Below, one piece after another: positions 62,226 to 64,000 of a stretch of DNA of 64,000 nt (within the stretch, counting starts at the first letter, position 1; the number at the start of each line of letters is the position of its first letter). A model generated the notes under the pieces. That model was not told where the DNA came from. It saw only the letters and a list, made by a program, of their open reading frames with translations, and ran no database searches. The DNA comes from Chitinophaga tropicalis (lineage in GTDB: Bacteria; Bacteroidota; Bacteroidia; Chitinophagales; Chitinophagaceae). Made by a program: the position numbers and the translations under genes. The stretch covers positions 1 to 64,000 of the forward strand of contig NZ_WRXN01000011.1 of the NCBI RefSeq assembly GCF_009758205.1, given 5' to 3'.

Positions 62226-64000
62226 TTATGCCAAATGAGATTCTAATGCTATATCATATTGATGTTTCCAATCAAGAACCGTGCCCCAATCTTCACCATC
62301 AATTGAAATCTGTTCACCTTTCACCACGCCGATCTTCTCAACACGTACTGAAACCTCAGTAGCATCTATTACACTGTGCATGATAGAATCGAATTTCTCC
62401 TTGTCTTCCGGCCTGATGGTAACCACTACACGGCTCTGACTCTCACCGAACAGGTAAGCGTCTTTACGGAAATTAGCGTTGGTATTAACCTCAAAACCAA
62501 GCCCGGAAGCCATAGCGCTTTCCAGCAGGGTAATGAAGAGGCCTCCTTCACTTACATCGTGCGCAGACTGCAGGATACCGGCTTTATTCAGCTTGGTAAC
62601 AGCCTGCTGCAGGTGCAGCTCTTCCTCCAGGTTAAAATGAGGAGCAGGGCTGTATTCAATACCTATCAGCTTGTGCAGGTACTCAGAACTGCTGATATCG
62701 TTACGGCTGCGTCCCAGCACGTATACCAGGTGACCGGCAGCTTTAAAGTTAAGGGTCAGGCGGTCGGAGATGTTATCCAGTACACCCAGCATACCAATTG
62801 TTGGTGTAGGGTATACAGGACCATCCGGAGACTGGTTATAGAAGCTCACGTTACCACCGGTAACAGGAGTATTGAACTTGCGGCAGGCCTCGCCCATACC
62901 TTTAAGGGCATATACAAACTGGTAGTATACCTCCGGATCGTAAGGGTTGCCGAAGTTCAGACAGTTGGTAATAGCCACCGGCTCACCACCACTGCACACA
63001 ATATTACGGGCAGCTTCCGCTACAGCGATCTGGCCCCCTACCTGCGGATCAGCAAATACGTAACGGCTGTTACAGTCTGTAGTAACTGCCAGGGCCTTTT
63101 TGGTACCTTTCACTGTTACGATAGACGCATCACTTGGCGCATTGGTGCTGGCGTTGGCAGTACCTACCATACTGTCATACTGTGTATAGATCCAACGCTT
63201 GGATGCAATGTTAGGCAGTTTTACCAGTCTCTCTGCCGCAAAACGTGCATGCAGGGTGTCAGGTATTTTATGGATATCAAAAGCCTTGATCTTCTCGAAA
63301 TAAGCCGGCTCTGTATAAGCACGGTGGTATTGAGGAGCGCCGCCACCCAGTACCAGGCTTTCAGCAGGAACATCTGCTTCCAGGTGACCGTTCAGGTAGA
63401 ACTTCAGCTGTTTCTCTTTGGTCACTTCACCGATCTGTACACAGTGCAGGTCCCATTTATCAAATATCTTCAGCACTTCGGCTTCCTTGCCTTTGTGCAC
63501 TACAATCAGCATTCTTTCCTGGCTTTCGCTCAGCAGCATTTCCCAGGCTTTCATGTTTTCCTGGCGGGTAGGTACTTTATCCAGGTGGATGATCATACCA
63601 TGCTCACCTTTCGCACTCATTTCAGCAGTAGAACAGGTAATACCTGCTGCTCCCATATCCTGCATACCTACCAGGGCTCCCGTAGGAATGATCTCCAGGC
63701 AGGCCTCCAGCAGTTTCTTTTCCTGGAAAGGGTCTCCCACCTGTACAGATGGCAGGTCTTCCACGCTGTCTTCCGTAATATTGGCGCTGGCAAAAGATGC
63801 ACCGCCTATACCGTCTTTACCCGTAGCAGATCCCACAATAAATACAGGGTTGCCTGCGCCGTAAGAAGTGGCAGATACAGTCTGACCAACCTTCACAACA
63901 CCCACACTCATCGCATTTACAAGCGGGTTGGTACCATAACAATCTTCGAAATATGCTTCTCCACCTACGGTCGGTACCCCAAAGCAGTTACCATAATGAC
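62226..64000 (-). CDS. purL: phosphoribosylformylglycinamidine synthase, large domain (partial)
   Basis: The gene runs off the right edge; 591 C-terminal codons are present. Upstream of the first in-window ATG (63911) the frame continues with GNCFGVPTVGGEAYFEDC and NPLVNAM, so that ATG is internal. Motifs of small-type PurL: SVGVVKVGQTVSATSYGAGNP, GATGKDGIGGASFAS-like VGSATGKDGIGGASFA, GAAGITCSTAEMSAKGEHGM, LNFGNPYDPEVYYQF, CRKFNTPVTGGNVSFYNQSP and AHDVSEGGLFITLLE. It converts FGAR to FGAM in purine synthesis using ATP and ammonia from PurQ. A terminator follows. Confidence 0.94.
   Translation of the reverse strand, partial: HYGNCFGVPTVGGEAYFEDCYGTNPLVNAMSVGVVKVGQTVSATSYGAGNPVFIVGSATGKDGIGGASFASANITEDSVEDLPSVQVGDPFQEKKLLEACLEIIPTGALVGMQDMGAAGITCSTAEMSAKGEHGMIIHLDKVPTRQENMKAWEMLLSESQERMLIVVHKGKEAEVLKIFDKWDLHCVQIGEVTKEKQLKFYLNGHLEADVPAESLVLGGGAPQYHRAYTEPAYFEKIKAFDIHKIPDTLHARFAAERLVKLPNIASKRWIYTQYDSMVGTANASTNAPSDASIVTVKGTKKALAVTTDCNSRYVFADPQVGGQIAVAEAARNIVCSGGEPVAITNCLNFGNPYDPEVYYQFVYALKGMGEACRKFNTPVTGGNVSFYNQSPDGPVYPTPTIGMLGVLDNISDRLTLNFKAAGHLVYVLGRSRNDISSSEYLHKLIGIEYSPAPHFNLEEELHLQQAVTKLNKAGILQSAHDVSEGGLFITLLESAMASGLGFEVNTNANFRKDAYLFGESQSRVVVTIRPEDKEKFDSIMHSVIDATEVSVRVEKIGVVKGEQISIDGEDWGTVLDWKHQYDIALESHLA

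Overview
The window looks like core chromosome of a Bacteroidota member, most likely Chitinophagaceae and possibly Chitinophaga. The genus is inference; no 16S or other marker was compared. The evidence is: promoters of the Bacteroidota type (TTTG, about 19 nt, TAnnTTTG); no clear Shine-Dalgarno sequences; a FecR / TonB-dependent receptor locus with many lipoproteins; a DUF5103 protein of the type IX secretion translocon; a lipoprotein form of TamA (TamL); and several Bacteroidota-specific families (DUF4254, DUF6157, DUF5684). I see no insertion sequence, prophage or CRISPR array.

Layout. Positions 1-2.1 kb hold tRNA-Gln and a GT9 glycosyltransferase / DUF4254 pair. From 2.2 to 11.5 kb lies the most accessory-looking block: an ECF sigma factor with an S41 peptidase on the plus strand, facing a minus-strand series of FecR, a TonB-dependent receptor, a 450-aa surface lipoprotein, an unknown lipoprotein and a shortened relative of the 450-aa lipoprotein. 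A 753-bp gap, an amino acid permease, an OmpH-like lipoprotein and a DUF4397-like lipoprotein follow. From 15.3 to 32.0 kb is one long information-processing region on the minus strand. In transcription order it reads rpsU, xerC, a 35-codon membrane ORF, hpf, tRNA-Thr(TGT), Tyr, Gly(TCC), Thr(GGT), a degenerate tRNA, tuf, tRNA-Trp, secE, nusG, (a plus-strand DUF1579 gene), rplK, rplA, rplJ, rplL, rpoB, rpoC.

From 32.2 to 42.1 kb come ribE, a nitronate monooxygenase, and a tightly coupled SpoIIM / DUF4129 / DUF4350 / MoxR / DUF58 cluster flanked by two RDD membrane proteins. At 42.3 kb is the SRP RNA gene with a consensus promoter, followed by transaldolase, NDH-2, the T9SS DUF5103 protein, an FtsX-type permease, a TrmH/SpoU methyltransferase, TamL, truB, a SAM methyltransferase, aroE with a phosphosulfolactate synthase, a TPR protein, two small exported proteins, an enoyl-CoA hydratase, a PafA-like phosphatase, an alpha-oxoamine synthase and the 3' part of purL.

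The least explained signals are: a tRNA-like gene with an abnormal anticodon arm between tRNA-Thr and tuf; a long inverted repeat that duplicates the promoter -7 element of the tRNA-tuf operon; a set of genes whose promoters place the transcript start at or next to the ATG (leaderless mRNAs); structured spacers at rplL-rpoB and rpoB-rpoC; a degenerate tandem repeat of about 75 bp before purL; and the FecR/TonB lipoprotein locus, whose likely sigma factor is at the opposite end. I did not find a clearly new multi-gene system. The sigma / FecR / TonB-receptor / lipoprotein block is the best candidate for an uncharacterised function.
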